DNA of 64,000 nucleotides, from the NCBI RefSeq assembly GCF_012396505.1, contig NZ_JAAXPN010000001.1:62001-126000 (forward strand). The letters run 5' to 3'. This DNA is from Periweissella fabalis. Lineage in GTDB: Bacteria; Bacillota; Bacilli; Lactobacillales; Lactobacillaceae. Made by a program: the position numbers and the translations under genes. Shown piece after piece: positions 1 to 9,326 of this stretch; position 1 is the stretch's first letter; every line of letters begins with the position of its first letter. The notes under the pieces are model-generated. The model was not told the DNA's origin. It worked only from the letters and a program-made list of their open reading frames with translations, and made no database searches.

Positions 1-1
1 T

Positions 2-1546
2 TACTTTGGCGATGTTCGTGATATCTACAGTACTTTAGTAGCACTGCCAGTTGAAGGGCTTGGGTTGGACTTACTTGAAGGTAAATACAACCGTGAATTA
101 ATTAAAGAACTAGGTTTCCCAAATGACAAAATTTTGTTTGCGGGGGTTGTTAACGGTAAGAATATTTGGCGGAATGAATATCGGAAAACAATTACGTTAA
201 TCAAGAGTCTTTCCGTTGAAAATTATATTCTTTCAACTTCATGTTCATTACTCCACGCCCCTTTTACCACAGCTAATGAACCTAACTTGCATCCAGATTT
301 ATTACAACACTTAGCCTTTGCCGTCCAAAAGTTAACGGAACTAAAAGAACTTGATACTATTTTAGCTGGTAACGGTGATAAGGATTTAGCGGCAAACGAA
401 GAATTGTTTGCCAGTGTTAATCACCCATTTGATGCCAATGTGCATGCCCGGATTGATCAATTGACTGAAGCGGACTACCACCGGCAACCATCTCGTGAAG
501 AACGGGCGAAGATTCAAAAAGCTGAATTTAACTTACCAGAATTACCAACGACGACGATTGGTTCATTCCCACAAACGGCGGATGTGCGTAGTAACCGTGC
601 CAAGTTCCGGAAAGGTGAAATTACGCGGGCAGAATATGATGCCTTCAACCGCGAAAAGATTGCTGATATCGTTAAATTCCAAGAAGAAATTGGGTTAGAT
701 GTTTTAGTCCATGGTGAATTTGAACGTAACGACATGGTGGAGTACTTTGGGGAACACTTAGCTGGGTTTGAATTTACCAAAAATGCTTGGGTGCAATCAT
801 ATGGTTCACGGGCCGTTAAGCCCCCAATTATCTGGGGGGATGTTAGTCGTAAAGAAGCCATCACGGTTGAAACGTCAGCTTACGCGCAAAGTTTAACTGA
901 TAAATGGATGAAGGGAATGCTCACAGGACCAGTGACCATCTTTAACTGGTCATTTCCACGTGAAGATATCACGCCTGAAGAATCGGTAACGCAAATTGCG
1001 TTAGCCATCCAAGATGAAGTCCTTGATCTTGAAGCACATGGGATTAAGATTATTCAAATTGATGAAGCCGCCTTACGTGAAAAATTACCACTTCGTAAGA
1101 GTGATTGGTTCAAGGAATACCTTGACTGGGCTGTGCCAGCCTTTCGCTTAGTACACAGTAAGGTTGAACCAACCACGCAAATTCATACCCACATGTGCTA
1201 TAGCGAATTTAACGACATCGTTAAAGCCATTGATGATATGGATGCCGATGTGATTTCATTTGAAGCTTCTCGGTCTGATTTATCATTGATTGAAGATTTA
1301 AGAGCTAATAATTTTGAAACCGAAGTTGGTCCTGGAGTTTACGATATTCACTCACCACGGATTCCAAGTAAGGATGAACTTGTTGATATTATCAACGAGA
1401 TTTTGGCTAAGTTGCCAGCTCAAAAGGTCTGGATTAATCCTGATTGTGGCTTAAAAACACGTGGTGATAAGGAAGTTATAGCAAGTCTAGTAAACTTAGT
1501 AGCAGCAACTTCTGAAGTGCGGGGGAAGTTAAATGGGATTGACTGA
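2..1546 (+). CDS. metE: Cobalamin-independent methionine synthase (MetE), 5'-truncated
   Basis: Transfers a methyl group from 5-methyltetrahydropteroyl-triglutamate to homocysteine, the last step of methionine synthesis, in the cytosol. The reading frame is open from base 2, so the gene begins upstream of the window; an internal TTG at 65 is not its start. Visible are the end of the N-terminal barrel (YFGDV, LPVEG) and the whole C-terminal catalytic barrel starting at [10 protein letters not shown]. The zinc ligands are present: His and Cys in HTHMCYSEF, Glu in SFEASRSD and Cys in NPDCGLKTR. The stop overlaps the metF start by 14 bases, indicating translational coupling. Any T-box or S-box control would lie outside the window. 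Confidence 0.97.
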   Translation, partial: YFGDVRDIYSTLVALPVEGLGLDLLEGKYNRELIKELGFPNDKILFAGVVNGKNIWRNEYRKTITLIKSLSVENYILSTSCSLLHAPFTTANEPNLHPDLLQHLAFAVQKLTELKELDTILAGNGDKDLAANEELFASVNHPFDANVHARIDQLTEADYHRQPSREERAKIQKAEFNLPELPTTTIGSFPQTADVRSNRAKFRKGEITRAEYDAFNREKIADIVKFQEEIGLDVLVHGEFERNDMVEYFGEHLAGFEFTKNAWVQSYGSRAVKPPIIWGDVSRKEAITVETSAYAQSLTDKWMKGMLTGPVTIFNWSFPREDITPEESVTQIALAIQDEVLDLEAHGIKIIQIDEAALREKLPLRKSDWFKEYLDWAVPAFRLVHSKVEPTTQIHTHMCYSEFNDIVKAIDDMDADVISFEASRSDLSLIEDLRANNFETEVGPGVYDIHSPRIPSKDELVDIINEILAKLPAQKVWINPDCGLKTRGDKEVIASLVNLVAATSEVRGKLNGID

Positions 1547-2420
1547 ATTATTCGATAAAAAACTAGTTTTCTCATTAGAAGTATTTCCACCACATACGGC
1601 AGTCGGCATCGAGCATTTACAAAAAACATTGGTTGATTTAGAGCAAATTAAACCAGATTTTATCTCCGTAACATTAGGAGCTAGTGGGATAACTAAGAGT
1701 GAAGATACAATTAAAGTGGCTGATTTCATTCAAAATGATTTAAAAATTCCTGCGGTTGCCCATGTTCCAGGATTATATCAATCAAAAGATGAGGTTCGTA
1801 GATTATTAGATGCTTTAGTGGCCCATGATGTTAAAAATGTCTTAGTTCTGCGTGGGGATGCTATTAAAGACCAAATTCCTATTGGTGAATTTAAACATGC
1901 CGATGATCTGGCGGCTTTTATTAAAGAATATGGAACTTTTGACATTGCCGGGGCATGTTACCCACAAGTTCATTTAGAATCAACTTCAACTGTTAGTGAT
2001 ATTCGGTATTTGAAAAGAAAAGTAGCCGCAGGGGTTAGTCATTTAATTACGCAAGTTTTCTTTGATAATAAGCATTTTTATAATTTTAAAGAGCGTCTTG
2101 AATTGGCAGATATTGACGTCCCGGTTGAAGCTGGTATTATGCCATGTACCAATAAAAAACAAATGGAACGTATTGCGCAAATAACTGGAATTAAATTACC
2201 TAAAAAATTTGTATCTATCTTATCACGTTATGAAAATAAGCCATTGGCTATGCGTGACGCTGGCATTGCGTTTGCGGTTGATCAAATTGTTGATTTAATT
2301 TCATCAGGCGTTGACGGGATTCATTTATATACTATGAATAATGCTGACAATGCTAAATTAATTTGGCAAGCAACCCATACATTATTTGAAGATGCAACCG
2401 AAATGAAGACGATGTCGTAA
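1533..2420 (+). CDS. metF: Methylenetetrahydrofolate reductase
   Basis: Reduces 5,10-methylene-THF to 5-methyl-THF with a flavin cofactor, supplying the methyl donor that MetE uses. It is 295 residues, normal for bacterial MetF. Family features are the N-terminal FSLEVFPPH strand, where the Glu is the catalytic acid, ISVTLGA, LRGD, the GACYPQVH stretch and TQVFFDN. It starts inside the 3' end of metE, so the two form one operon for methyl-THF supply and use. A strong terminator follows. Identification is by sequence pattern and operon logic. Confidence 0.96.
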   Translation: MGLTELFDKKLVFSLEVFPPHTAVGIEHLQKTLVDLEQIKPDFISVTLGASGITKSEDTIKVADFIQNDLKIPAVAHVPGLYQSKDEVRRLLDALVAHDVKNVLVLRGDAIKDQIPIGEFKHADDLAAFIKEYGTFDIAGACYPQVHLESTSTVSDIRYLKRKVAAGVSHLITQVFFDNKHFYNFKERLELADIDVPVEAGIMPCTNKKQMERIAQITGIKLPKKFVSILSRYENKPLAMRDAGIAFAVDQIVDLISSGVDGIHLYTMNNADNAKLIWQATHTLFEDATEMKTMS

Positions 2421-2461
2421 AAATAATGTTATACCCAAAGACAGATAAGTTCATAAACTAC

Positions 2462-2499
2462 AAAAAAGGCCGAATTTTTTACAAATTCAGCCTTTTTAA
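2462..2499. terminator. Bidirectional intrinsic terminator between metF and the exporter gene
   Basis: A stem of about 15 bp (AAAAAGGCCGAATTT paired with AAATTCAGCCTTTTT) around a short loop ends in a T-run on both strands, serving the convergent metF and exporter genes. The core resembles the hairpins near 9243 and 38654. Confidence 0.85.
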
Positions 2500-2555
2500 A
2501 TTTTATTCATTATGTGGGCGCCTTTTGTTAGACTCCTTATTCATTTTCGCAAATA

Positions 2556-3926
2556 TTAGTTTGTTAAAACATGATATCTTTTAAAGTAGTTTATGCAACT
2601 CAATAAGGCGATAAATAATAAAATGAATAGGAAAACAAGACCGATAATAGCACCTAAATTTGTTCCAATAATCTGATTAGATTGACTAGCTTGTGCAATC
2701 GTCATAATTGTAGCAACTACTGTAGTTGCAACCGCACCTATAAACTGTTGGAGGGTGTTAAAGATTGTTGATCCATCACCATATTCCTTAGAAGAGAGGG
2801 TGTTCATACCAGCTGTCATTAGATTACTGTACGCTAATCCTGTCCCAATTGAGTATATTGCGTGACCAATTATTAAAAATAAAATTGTATGTTGCCAGAA
2901 ACTAACAATTAAAATTAGCAATCCCAAACAAGCGATACTTAAGCCACCAATAATTGGTTTTTGTGGTCCAACCTGATCAAGTAAACGACCAGCAATGGGA
3001 GCTAATAAGGCACTAATTAGAGCACCAGGAATCATTGCCGCACCGGCAATAAATGCGTTGTAACCAAGGCTGACTTGAATAAATGTTGGAATTACAAATG
3101 AACCACCAAGAAACAATGCTTGAATGGCCAAAAAGCTCAATAAAAAGGTTCTATAAGGACGGTTTGTAATGACATGCAAACGTAGCAATGGATAAGGACT
3201 TGTTTTGGCACGATAAATGCTAAAACCACCGGCAACAAGTCCCAAAAAGCATAAGCCAATGTTTGCTAGTTTAGTGGGTTCATTTAAAAAAATTAACATA
3301 CCGGTAAAGAAAATTGCTAAACTAACTAAATGGATTGTATCAAGTGAACTAGTACTGTTAGGTTTTATATATGGAATCGCGTAAATACCTATTACTAAAG
3401 AAATTATTAAGATAGGAATTAAAAATAAAAAGATGTAGTGCCACGAATAATTTGTTGTCAACAATCCCCCATAAGTTGGACCAATCGCTGGAGCAATTGA
3501 TGTTGTTAATGTTCCAATACCCATCATTAAGCCACGTTTAGCTAAAGGTGCAAAGGTTAAAATGATGTGAAACATTAATGGTAAGCCAATTCCAGTACCA
3601 AACCCTTGAAAGAAGCGGCCAATAAGAAGCATTACAAAATTAGATGCTAATAAATCTAGACTTAAACCTAATATAAATAACAAATTAGCAATGATAAAAA
3701 GGGGCTTAAGAGCAAATCTTTTTAGTAAAAAATTAGTTAACGGTACCATAATTGCAATTACTAGTAGATACATAGTAGTTACCCATTGGACAGTGCTTGG
3801 ATTAATGTTGAATTGATCAATTAAAATTGGAAAAGTAACATTCATTGCAGTCTCAATTAGTACACCACTAAAAGATAAAAGGCCAGTTGCAATTACAGCT
3901 GGCAAAAGATGAAGCTTGTGAGTCAT
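2556..3926 (-). CDS. MFS drug exporter, DHA2 (EmrB/QacA) family
   Basis: Predicted proton-coupled efflux pump in the cytoplasmic membrane, 456 residues, many hydrophobic segments. QWVTTMYLLVIAIMVPLTN near residues 45-65 and GRFFQGFGTGIGLPL match the DHA2 motifs. I chose the ATG at 3926 because an AGGAGG lies just upstream; the frame stays open further upstream to a GTG at 3995, but that part runs through a terminator-like hairpin and has no ribosome binding site. The leader at 3927-4031 looks like an attenuator, suggesting induction by a compound that affects translation or binds the RNA. The substrate cannot be told from sequence. It stands alone and is convergent to metF. Confidence 0.88.
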   Translation of the reverse strand: MTHKLHLLPAVIATGLLSFSGVLIETAMNVTFPILIDQFNINPSTVQWVTTMYLLVIAIMVPLTNFLLKRFALKPLFIIANLLFILGLSLDLLASNFVMLLIGRFFQGFGTGIGLPLMFHIILTFAPLAKRGLMMGIGTLTTSIAPAIGPTYGGLLTTNYSWHYIFLFLIPILIISLVIGIYAIPYIKPNSTSSLDTIHLVSLAIFFTGMLIFLNEPTKLANIGLCFLGLVAGGFSIYRAKTSPYPLLRLHVITNRPYRTFLLSFLAIQALFLGGSFVIPTFIQVSLGYNAFIAGAAMIPGALISALLAPIAGRLLDQVGPQKPIIGGLSIACLGLLILIVSFWQHTILFLIIGHAIYSIGTGLAYSNLMTAGMNTLSSKEYGDGSTIFNTLQQFIGAVATTVVATIMTIAQASQSNQIIGTNLGAIIGLVFLFILLFIALLSCINYFKRYHVLTN

Positions 3927-4031
3927 AATTCCTCCTAAACACAAAAAAACAGAGATAACTCCCATTGAATAGGAATCGCCTCTGTTCTTCGACACATAAA
4001 GTGTTATCTGTACGATATTTTTATATCTATG
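3927..4031 (-). promoter_or_regulatory. Attenuator-like 5' leader of the exporter gene
   Basis: On the minus strand an AACAGAG...CTCTGTT stem, with an inner TCCTAT/ATGGGA stem, is followed by seven T residues and then directly by the AGGAGG of the exporter. This has the form of an intrinsic terminator between promoter and gene. An upstream CAGATAAC can pair instead with GTTATCT inside the terminator, giving a possible antiterminator. A 20-codon frame beginning ATGTGTCGAAGA runs through the hairpin and stops at the TAG overlapping the ribosome binding site; it has no clear ribosome binding site of its own. Structure is seen; the regulatory role is inferred. Confidence 0.6.
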
Positions 4032-4037
4032 TACATA

Positions 4038-4067
4038 ATTATATACAAAAAAATGCTATTAATGCAA
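4038..4067 (-). promoter_or_regulatory. Promoter of the DHA2 exporter gene
   Basis: On the minus strand TTGCAT (4067-4062), an 18-base spacer and a perfect TATAAT (4043-4038). The 10-base palindrome TATGTACATA (4028-4037) lies at the likely transcription start and could be an operator. Confidence 0.6.
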
Positions 4068-4112
4068 CTACTATTATTATTAATTTCTTAATAATAAAAA
4101 GTTACAAAAAAG

Positions 4113-4126
4113 GTTAAGCGCTTACA
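4113..4126 (+). promoter_or_regulatory. cre-like CcpA site upstream of lrgAB
   Basis: GTTAAGCGCTTACA matches the catabolite responsive element TGTAAGCGCTTACA at 12 of 14 positions. It is centred about 42 bases before the -10 box, an upstream position that can mean activation as well as repression. The match is seen; CcpA control is inferred from the family. Confidence 0.6.
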
Positions 4127-4158
4127 TATTATATCTATCGCTATTTATAAATCTTTGG

Positions 4159-4164
4159 TATACT
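4159..4164 (+). promoter_or_regulatory. Probable -10 box for lrgAB
   Basis: TATACT about 54 bases before the lrgA start. No good -35 is visible at 17 bases upstream, consistent with a promoter that needs an activator. Confidence 0.4.
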
Positions 4165-4217
4165 TTAAGTTGTTAATGTTTTACATAAATTTTTATAAAT
4201 AACGGAGGAGTTATAGG

Positions 4218-4643
4218 ATGAAAGATATCAACATTCCTAAAATTTTAAAGGCATTCTTTATTTATGCCATTGTTTTATTCATTTCTTATACAGTTTCATA
4301 TGTTTTGAAATTATCATTTCCAAAATTTCCAGTTCCAACACCATTAGTCGGTTTAGTACTTTTGTATGCAGCTTTAGAATTTAAAATTGTTAAAGTTGAT
4401 GATATTGATGACTTTTCATCAGTATTAATTGGATTAATCGGGTTCTTATTCGTGCCATCAGGAGTATCAATCATGGTTTCATTAGATATTTTGAAGGCTG
4501 AAGGGGCACAATTAATTACAATTATTGTCTTGTCAACAATCATTATGCTTTTAAGTGTGGCTTGGACAACAAAATTAGTCTTTAAATATTTAACTAAAGA
4601 ACATGGAGATTTACATTTAGAAAATGTAAATGGGGAGGACTAA
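4218..4643 (+). CDS. lrgA: LrgA/CidA family membrane protein (PftA-like)
   Basis: Small holin-like membrane protein, 141 residues with about four transmembrane segments (roughly 12-32, 38-54, 68-88, 95-118). The family signature FPVPTPLVGLVLLYAALEF and the GLIGFLFVPSGVSIM stretch are present. In Bacillus subtilis and Streptococcus mutans LrgAB-type pairs (PftAB/LrgAB) have been shown to take up pyruvate, besides the older link to murein hydrolase control. A cre-like site upstream fits control by carbon status. No LytST two-component system is adjacent. The start has GGAGGAG upstream. lrgB follows after 4 bases. Confidence 0.9.
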   Translation: MKDINIPKILKAFFIYAIVLFISYTVSYVLKLSFPKFPVPTPLVGLVLLYAALEFKIVKVDDIDDFSSVLIGLIGFLFVPSGVSIMVSLDILKAEGAQLITIIVLSTIIMLLSVAWTTKLVFKYLTKEHGDLHLENVNGED

Positions 4644-4647
4644 GTAC

Positions 4648-5391
4648 ATGGCATTATTTTTACAAACTCCATTTTGGGGAATCTTTCTATCAATTGTAAC
4701 ATTCGTATTTGGACAATTTTTATTTAAGAAATCTAAAGGTTTTTTCTTATTTCAGCCATTATTTGTTGTGATGGTTCTAGGTGTGATAATCTTATTGATT
4801 GTTAGCCGTTTAGCCCATATTACACCTGCTCAGTCTTATGCAAATTATAAGCTGGGGGGCGATATTATCTTTTGGTTCTTAAACCCTGCCACTGTAGCTT
4901 TTGCGGTACCACTATATAAGCGACGTGATATTTTACACAAATATTGGATGCAAATTTTCCTTTCATTGATTATTGGGATGGTTATTTCATTGCTCCTAAT
5001 TTTTGGAATTAGTAAAGTACTTGGCCTTAGTCAAACGTCTCTTGGTGCGATGTTGCCACAAGCAGCTACAACTGCAATTGCCATCCAAATTTCTGCTAAC
5101 ATAGTTGGTGGTCAAGCAGGAGTTACAGCTGCTGCAATTACAGCGATGACAGCAATTTTGAACGCCGTCTTGATCATGGCCTTAGGTGATAAATTGGTTA
5201 AATGGTTCAAACTTGAAAATAATCCAATTGGGATTGGACTTGGCTTTGGGACAGCTGGGCACACAATTGGATCTGCCAAGGCGATGGAATACGGTTCAGT
5301 ACAAGGTGCTATGGCCGCCATTTCCGTGGTTGTTGTTGGATTAGTTGTTGATATTGTTGTACCAATTTTTGCCAAATTTATTGGTTTTTAA
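4648..5391 (+). CDS. lrgB: LrgB/CidB family membrane protein (PftB-like)
   Basis: Multi-pass partner of LrgA, 247 residues. It shows the LrgB hallmark stretches PATVAFAVPLYKRRDIL, LPQAATTAIAIQIS and GTAGHTIGSAKAMEYG. I set the start at ATG 4648 after GGGGAGG rather than at an upstream codon in frame. Together with LrgA it probably forms the pyruvate facilitator, or a regulator of cell-wall lysis; sequence cannot separate these. A strong hairpin terminator follows, so this is a two-gene operon. Confidence 0.92.
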   Translation: MALFLQTPFWGIFLSIVTFVFGQFLFKKSKGFFLFQPLFVVMVLGVIILLIVSRLAHITPAQSYANYKLGGDIIFWFLNPATVAFAVPLYKRRDILHKYWMQIFLSLIIGMVISLLLIFGISKVLGLSQTSLGAMLPQAATTAIAIQISANIVGGQAGVTAAAITAMTAILNAVLIMALGDKLVKWFKLENNPIGIGLGFGTAGHTIGSAKAMEYGSVQGAMAAISVVVVGLVVDIVVPIFAKFIGF

Positions 5392-5404
5392 ATTAGATAA
5401 TAAT

Positions 5405-5445
5405 AAATGCCTCTCTGAAGAATTTTTCTTTTGAGAGGCATTTTA
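5405..5445 (+). terminator. Intrinsic terminator of lrgAB
   Basis: AAATGCCTCTC and GAGAGGCATTT form an 11-bp stem followed by TTT. Confidence 0.85.
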
Positions 5446-5618
5446 GTATTTCGAAGATACCAAACTTTTTAGCTACTTGTTGATGCCAAATCACATACCA
5501 TTTATAAAGTGAAAAAATAAATACTGAATTAACATTCAAATTGAATTTTTTTAATAGGAATAATTTGCTAGATATGCAATAATTATTAAATTAAGAATAA
5601 AGGATTTGTGGTGGCATT

Positions 5619-6521
5619 ATGAACAAACGTCGATTTTATGAATACGGCATGAAAGCTTTAGTCTTGGTGTTTACCGGGATTATTGAAGCAGTAGCCCTCA
5701 ATCAATTTTTGACACCTAATAATATTTTTGCAGGTGGTTTTACCGGGGTTTCGCAATTACTTTCATGGGTATTACATACTTCATTTGGAGTTACAGTTTC
5801 TGCTGGGGTCTTCGTATTACTTTTTAATATTCCAATTGCAATTATCGGTTGGCTAAAAATTGGACCGCAATTTACAGTACTAAGTTTTATTAATTCATTT
5901 TTAACGTCATTTTTAATTGTGATATTGCCTGTAGCACGGTTAACAACTAATCCACTTCTGGCATCATTATTTGGTGGGCTCTTAGTTGGTGCAGGGACAG
6001 GATTAACGTTTCGTTATGGTTTCTCAACTGCTGGGATGGATATTGTAGCAATGGTTGTTCAAAAGACCACCGGAAAGTCAATTGGTACAATTAGTATGAC
6101 GATTAACTCAGTGATTGTGGCAATTGCAGGACTTAATATTGGCTGGAAAAATGCAATGTATACCATCATAGGTATTTACGCTTCTTCACGCATCATAGAT
6201 ACATTGCATACTCGTCATCAACGCTTAACGGCCTTCATTGTTACAACGCATGCTGATGAAGTAGTTGCAGCTTTACATGCAGAGTTAGTTCGTGGTATTA
6301 CTATTTTGAATTCACAAGGAGCATATACCCGACAAGAATCAAAAACATTGATGATTGTCATCTCACGTTATGAATTATACGAGATGGAACATATTATCAA
6401 ACGTGCTGATAACGATGCATTTATTAACTTGGTTAGCACCGTTGACTTATCTGGTAATTTCTGGGATGAAGATGCACAAAAGCTGATTCGCCAACAATCA
6501 ACGGTTGGAAGTCTTAAATAA
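5619..6521 (+). CDS. YitT family membrane protein (DUF2179)
   Basis: Integral membrane protein of 300 residues with an N-terminal five- to six-helix membrane part (to about residue 195) and a C-terminal soluble DUF2179 domain (about 205-290). Family features include FLTPNNIFAGGFTGVSQLL, the glycine-rich GGLLVGAGTGLTFRYG followed by STAGMDIVA, and GIYASSRIID. The function of YitT proteins is not established. The ribosome binding site is weak (GTGGTGG). The gene stands apart from its neighbours. Confidence 0.9.
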   Translation: MNKRRFYEYGMKALVLVFTGIIEAVALNQFLTPNNIFAGGFTGVSQLLSWVLHTSFGVTVSAGVFVLLFNIPIAIIGWLKIGPQFTVLSFINSFLTSFLIVILPVARLTTNPLLASLFGGLLVGAGTGLTFRYGFSTAGMDIVAMVVQKTTGKSIGTISMTINSVIVAIAGLNIGWKNAMYTIIGIYASSRIIDTLHTRHQRLTAFIVTTHADEVVAALHAELVRGITILNSQGAYTRQESKTLMIVISRYELYEMEHIIKRADNDAFINLVSTVDLSGNFWDEDAQKLIRQQSTVGSLK

Positions 6522-6574
6522 AACGAGTATAATCACAGTATAAATAAAATATATTTTAATGCGAGGTAGCGCAA

Positions 6575-6763
6575 ATGCCAATTGTGCATATTGAATTAAT
6601 TGAAGGTCGTTCACAAGAAGCTATTAAGAAAATGGTTCAAGATGTGACGAATGCAGTTGCTCAAAATACTGGGGCGCCTGCTGCACACGTACATGTTGTT
6701 GTTAATGAAATGGCTAAAGAGCGTTACGCAGTTGGCGGCGTCTTAAAGAGCGATGAAAACTAA
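6575..6763 (+). CDS. 4-oxalocrotonate tautomerase-family protein
   Basis: A 62-residue protein beginning MPIVHIELIEGR. Pro2 becomes the catalytic N-terminal proline after removal of Met, as in 4-OT enzymes, and the length is exactly typical. Such small homologues in lactic acid bacteria have no proven substrate. It follows the YitT gene by 53 bases and is closed by a terminator. Confidence 0.9.
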   Translation: MPIVHIELIEGRSQEAIKKMVQDVTNAVAQNTGAPAAHVHVVVNEMAKERYAVGGVLKSDEN

Positions 6764-6797
6764 AAAAAGACGTGGTCATTAGCCACGTCTTTTTTAT
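6764..6797 (+). terminator. Intrinsic terminator after the tautomerase gene
   Basis: AAAAAAGACGTGG and CCACGTCTTTTTT pair over about 13 bp with a T-run; it separates this gene from glpK. Confidence 0.85.
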
Positions 6798-6831
6798 CTT
6801 TTAATTGAATACAAAGTAGAGGATATAGTAA

Positions 6832-8331
6832 ATGACAGATGAACAATTTATTATGGCAATTGATCAAGGGACCACAAGTACCCGTGCGATTATTTTTAAT
6901 AAGCGAGGAGAAATTGTCAAAATTGCCCAACACGAATTACCTCAAATATTTCCACATTCTGGATGGGTTGAACATGATGCTAATATAATCTGGGCAACTG
7001 TTCAGCAAGTTATCGCCGATGTGCTAATTCAAGCAAATATCAAGCCTTTTAAGATTGCGAGTATAGGTATTACTAATCAACGTGAAACAACGGTGATATG
7101 GGATCGTGTAACTGGAGAACCGGTCTATAATGCTATTGTTTGGCAATCAAAGCAAACAGCTGAGATTGCGGACAACTTAAAAGCAGCTGGATACACAAAA
7201 GTTATTCATCAAAAAACAGGGTTAGTTATTGATTCATATTTTAGTGCTACCAAAATAATGTGGATTTTAGATAATATTCCAGGTGTTCGACAACGAGCTG
7301 AACGTGGCGAGTTAATGTTTGGGACGATTGATACTTGGATTTTATATAAATTAACCAATGGGCACAAACATGCTACGGATTACTCAAATGCTAGTCGTAC
7401 TATGTTATTTAACATTAACACTCTTGAGTGGGATGATGAGCTCCTGGAATTATTTAATATTCCACGAAGTTTATTGCCGGAAGTTAAGCCATCATCAGGA
7501 CAGTTTGGATACACACAAGATTATGGTTTTTATGGAATTAAAGTCCCTATTACTGGTATTGCAGGTGACCAGCATGCTGCATTATTTGGGCAAGCAGCCT
7601 TTGAACCTGGTATGGTTAAAAATACCTATGGGACTGGGGCATTCATTATGCTAAATACTGGTAAAAGTCCAAAATATTCAGATAATGGGTTATTAACCAC
7701 AATTGCTTATGGTTTGGATGGCGAAGTAACATATGCCCTTGAAGGAAGTGTTTTTGCGGCCGGTGCAGCAATTCAATGGTTACGTGATGGCATGCAGCTA
7801 GTTGAACGTGCAAGTGATACTGATGAATTGGCAACAAAAGCAAATTCAGATGATAATGTATATGTTATTCCAGCATTTACGGGTCTAGGAGCTCCATATT
7901 GGGATCAAGATATGCGAGGGGCAGTCTTTGGCTTAACTCGAGCAACAACAAAGGAACAATTTGTGCGGGCAACAGTTGAGTCATTGGCCTATCAAACTCG
8001 TGATGTGATAACGACGATGGTTGCAGATACTGATTTACCAATTACTGCATTGGCTGTTGATGGTGGTGCATCTAATAATGATTATTTGATGCAATTTCAA
8101 GCAGATATCTTGGCATGCGATATTAAACGTCCAATTATCACTGAAACAACAGCTCTAGGTGTAGCTTTCTTAGCAGGCTTAGCAGTTGGCTTCTGGCAAG
8201 ATCAAGCAGAACTCAAGCAAATGTGGCAACTAAGAGATACTTTTACAAGTCAAATGCCTCCGACTGTACGTGCACGTAAATACGCAGGCTGGCAAATGGC
8301 CGTTAAGGCAGCACAAGCATTTAAAAATTAG
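6832..8331 (+). CDS. glpK: Glycerol kinase
   Basis: Phosphorylates glycerol to glycerol-3-phosphate with ATP in the cytosol. At 499 residues it is full length. FGGY-kinase motifs are present: [14 protein letters not shown] at the N-terminus, [24 protein letters not shown] with the catalytic Asp, TYGTGAF, and [11 protein letters not shown]. The segment PEVKPSS...QDYGFYG corresponds to the loop where enterococcal GlpK carries His232, phosphorylated by HPr; here residue 232 is Gly, so activation by the PTS is probably lost. No glpO or glpF is adjacent. The start has GAGGATAT upstream. No clear promoter is visible in the 69-base gap. Confidence 0.97.
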   Translation: MTDEQFIMAIDQGTTSTRAIIFNKRGEIVKIAQHELPQIFPHSGWVEHDANIIWATVQQVIADVLIQANIKPFKIASIGITNQRETTVIWDRVTGEPVYNAIVWQSKQTAEIADNLKAAGYTKVIHQKTGLVIDSYFSATKIMWILDNIPGVRQRAERGELMFGTIDTWILYKLTNGHKHATDYSNASRTMLFNINTLEWDDELLELFNIPRSLLPEVKPSSGQFGYTQDYGFYGIKVPITGIAGDQHAALFGQAAFEPGMVKNTYGTGAFIMLNTGKSPKYSDNGLLTTIAYGLDGEVTYALEGSVFAAGAAIQWLRDGMQLVERASDTDELATKANSDDNVYVIPAFTGLGAPYWDQDMRGAVFGLTRATTKEQFVRATVESLAYQTRDVITTMVADTDLPITALAVDGGASNNDYLMQFQADILACDIKRPIITETTALGVAFLAGLAVGFWQDQAELKQMWQLRDTFTSQMPPTVRARKYAGWQMAVKAAQAFKN

Positions 8332-8361
8332 TTATTAAAATACGTTATAAAAATTTGATAA

Positions 8362-8415
8362 AATACGACACCGCCGCCTTGTAGAATTTTTCTGCAAGGC
8401 GGCGGTGTTGTATTT
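8362..8415 (+). terminator. GC-rich terminator after glpK
   Basis: A stem of about 20 bp (AATACGACACCGCCGCCTTG with its partner ending GGCGGTGTTGTATT) around a 13-base loop. It is unusually GC-rich for this region. Confidence 0.8.
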
Positions 8416-8491
8416 ATCGGTATTACTCGTTTGTTAGCACAGTGCTTTATTTAATATAGGCGGCATAGTTAAATTAATGATACTTTTGAAC

Positions 8492-9127
8492 TTAGTCAGT
8501 AGTATCTGTCAATAAGTTGAGGATATCACTAGGTTTAGTAAGTGTATATTCTTGCAAATCATTAAAAGGTTCTAAGCTAGGAATACTCCAACTTGCTAAT
8601 GCAAAATCAATTCCGGCTGCATGGGCAGCTTTCATATCATGAATTGAGTCGCCAATGTAAACTGATTGCTCGGCATTAGCATCAAGCTTTTCAAGTGCTG
8701 CTAAAATCGGATCAGGGAACGGTTTCATACGACGCGTTTCACCTGCAAAAACAAATGCATCAAAATAATCAACAATATCAAAGCCATCAATATGATCAGT
8801 AAACTCAGCCTTAGTATTTGATGTAACAATCGCTAGGTTAGTATTATTACGTTTTAAGTTGGCTAAGGTTGTTGTGATACCATTAAATAAAGCAACATCT
8901 GACCAAAAATCATGGTAATGACTTTGCCACTCGGCTTGGATAGTCCCAACATCATCAATGTTAAAATATTCAAGAGCTTCTTTTGATGGTAGTCCAAATA
9001 TTTTATAAACCTCGGCATATGTTTTTTCAATGCCATGATTGGCAAGTGTTAATTGGAGTGATTTCATGTACATTTTTTCGGTATCAAGGAGGGTGCCATC
9101 GACATCGAAAATAATAAATTTCTTCAT
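8492..9127 (-). CDS. HAD-superfamily hydrolase (phosphatase-like, IA subfamily)
   Basis: Cytosolic phosphatase of 211 residues. HAD motif I is FDVDGTLLDTE with nucleophile Asp8; motif II is the VTSNTK stretch; motif III Lys lies in RRMKPFPDP; motif IV is GDSIHDMKAAHAAG. The helical cap after motif I resembles phosphoglycolate phosphatase and beta-phosphoglucomutase-like members. The substrate is unknown. The start follows GAGGTAAG. It lies downstream of rnjA on the same strand but is separated by a terminator. Confidence 0.88.
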   Translation of the reverse strand: MKKFIIFDVDGTLLDTEKMYMKSLQLTLANHGIEKTYAEVYKIFGLPSKEALEYFNIDDVGTIQAEWQSHYHDFWSDVALFNGITTTLANLKRNNTNLAIVTSNTKAEFTDHIDGFDIVDYFDAFVFAGETRRMKPFPDPILAALEKLDANAEQSVYIGDSIHDMKAAHAAGIDFALASWSIPSLEPFNDLQEYTLTKPSDILNLLTDTTD

Positions 9128-9242
9128 AGTTACTTACCTCAATTGATTAAAGTTAATGTTATTTAATTATAACGATTTTTAATGATGATTGTAAATGAAA
9201 TCTAACTTTAAATAAAAAGTATCCAGTTAACGAATGAAATCA

Positions 9243-9280
9243 AAAAAGACTGAATTTTTTATAAAAATTCAGTCTTTTTC
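9243..9280 (-). terminator. Terminator downstream of rnjA
   Basis: AAAAAGACTGAATTTTT and AAAAATTCAGTCTTTTT form a 17-bp stem with A/T tails; it can act on both strands. It shares its core with the hairpins at 2462 and 38654. Confidence 0.85.
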
Positions 9281-9326
9281 GTATTTGATAAAATTATCTG
9301 CCTTTTGAAACACAGTTTTTATATGA

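Noticed and set aside
3927-3995. Longer exporter protein starting at GTG 3995
   Set aside because: The extra 23 codons overlap the terminator-like hairpin and lack a ribosome binding site, whereas ATG 3926 has AGGAGG at good spacing.
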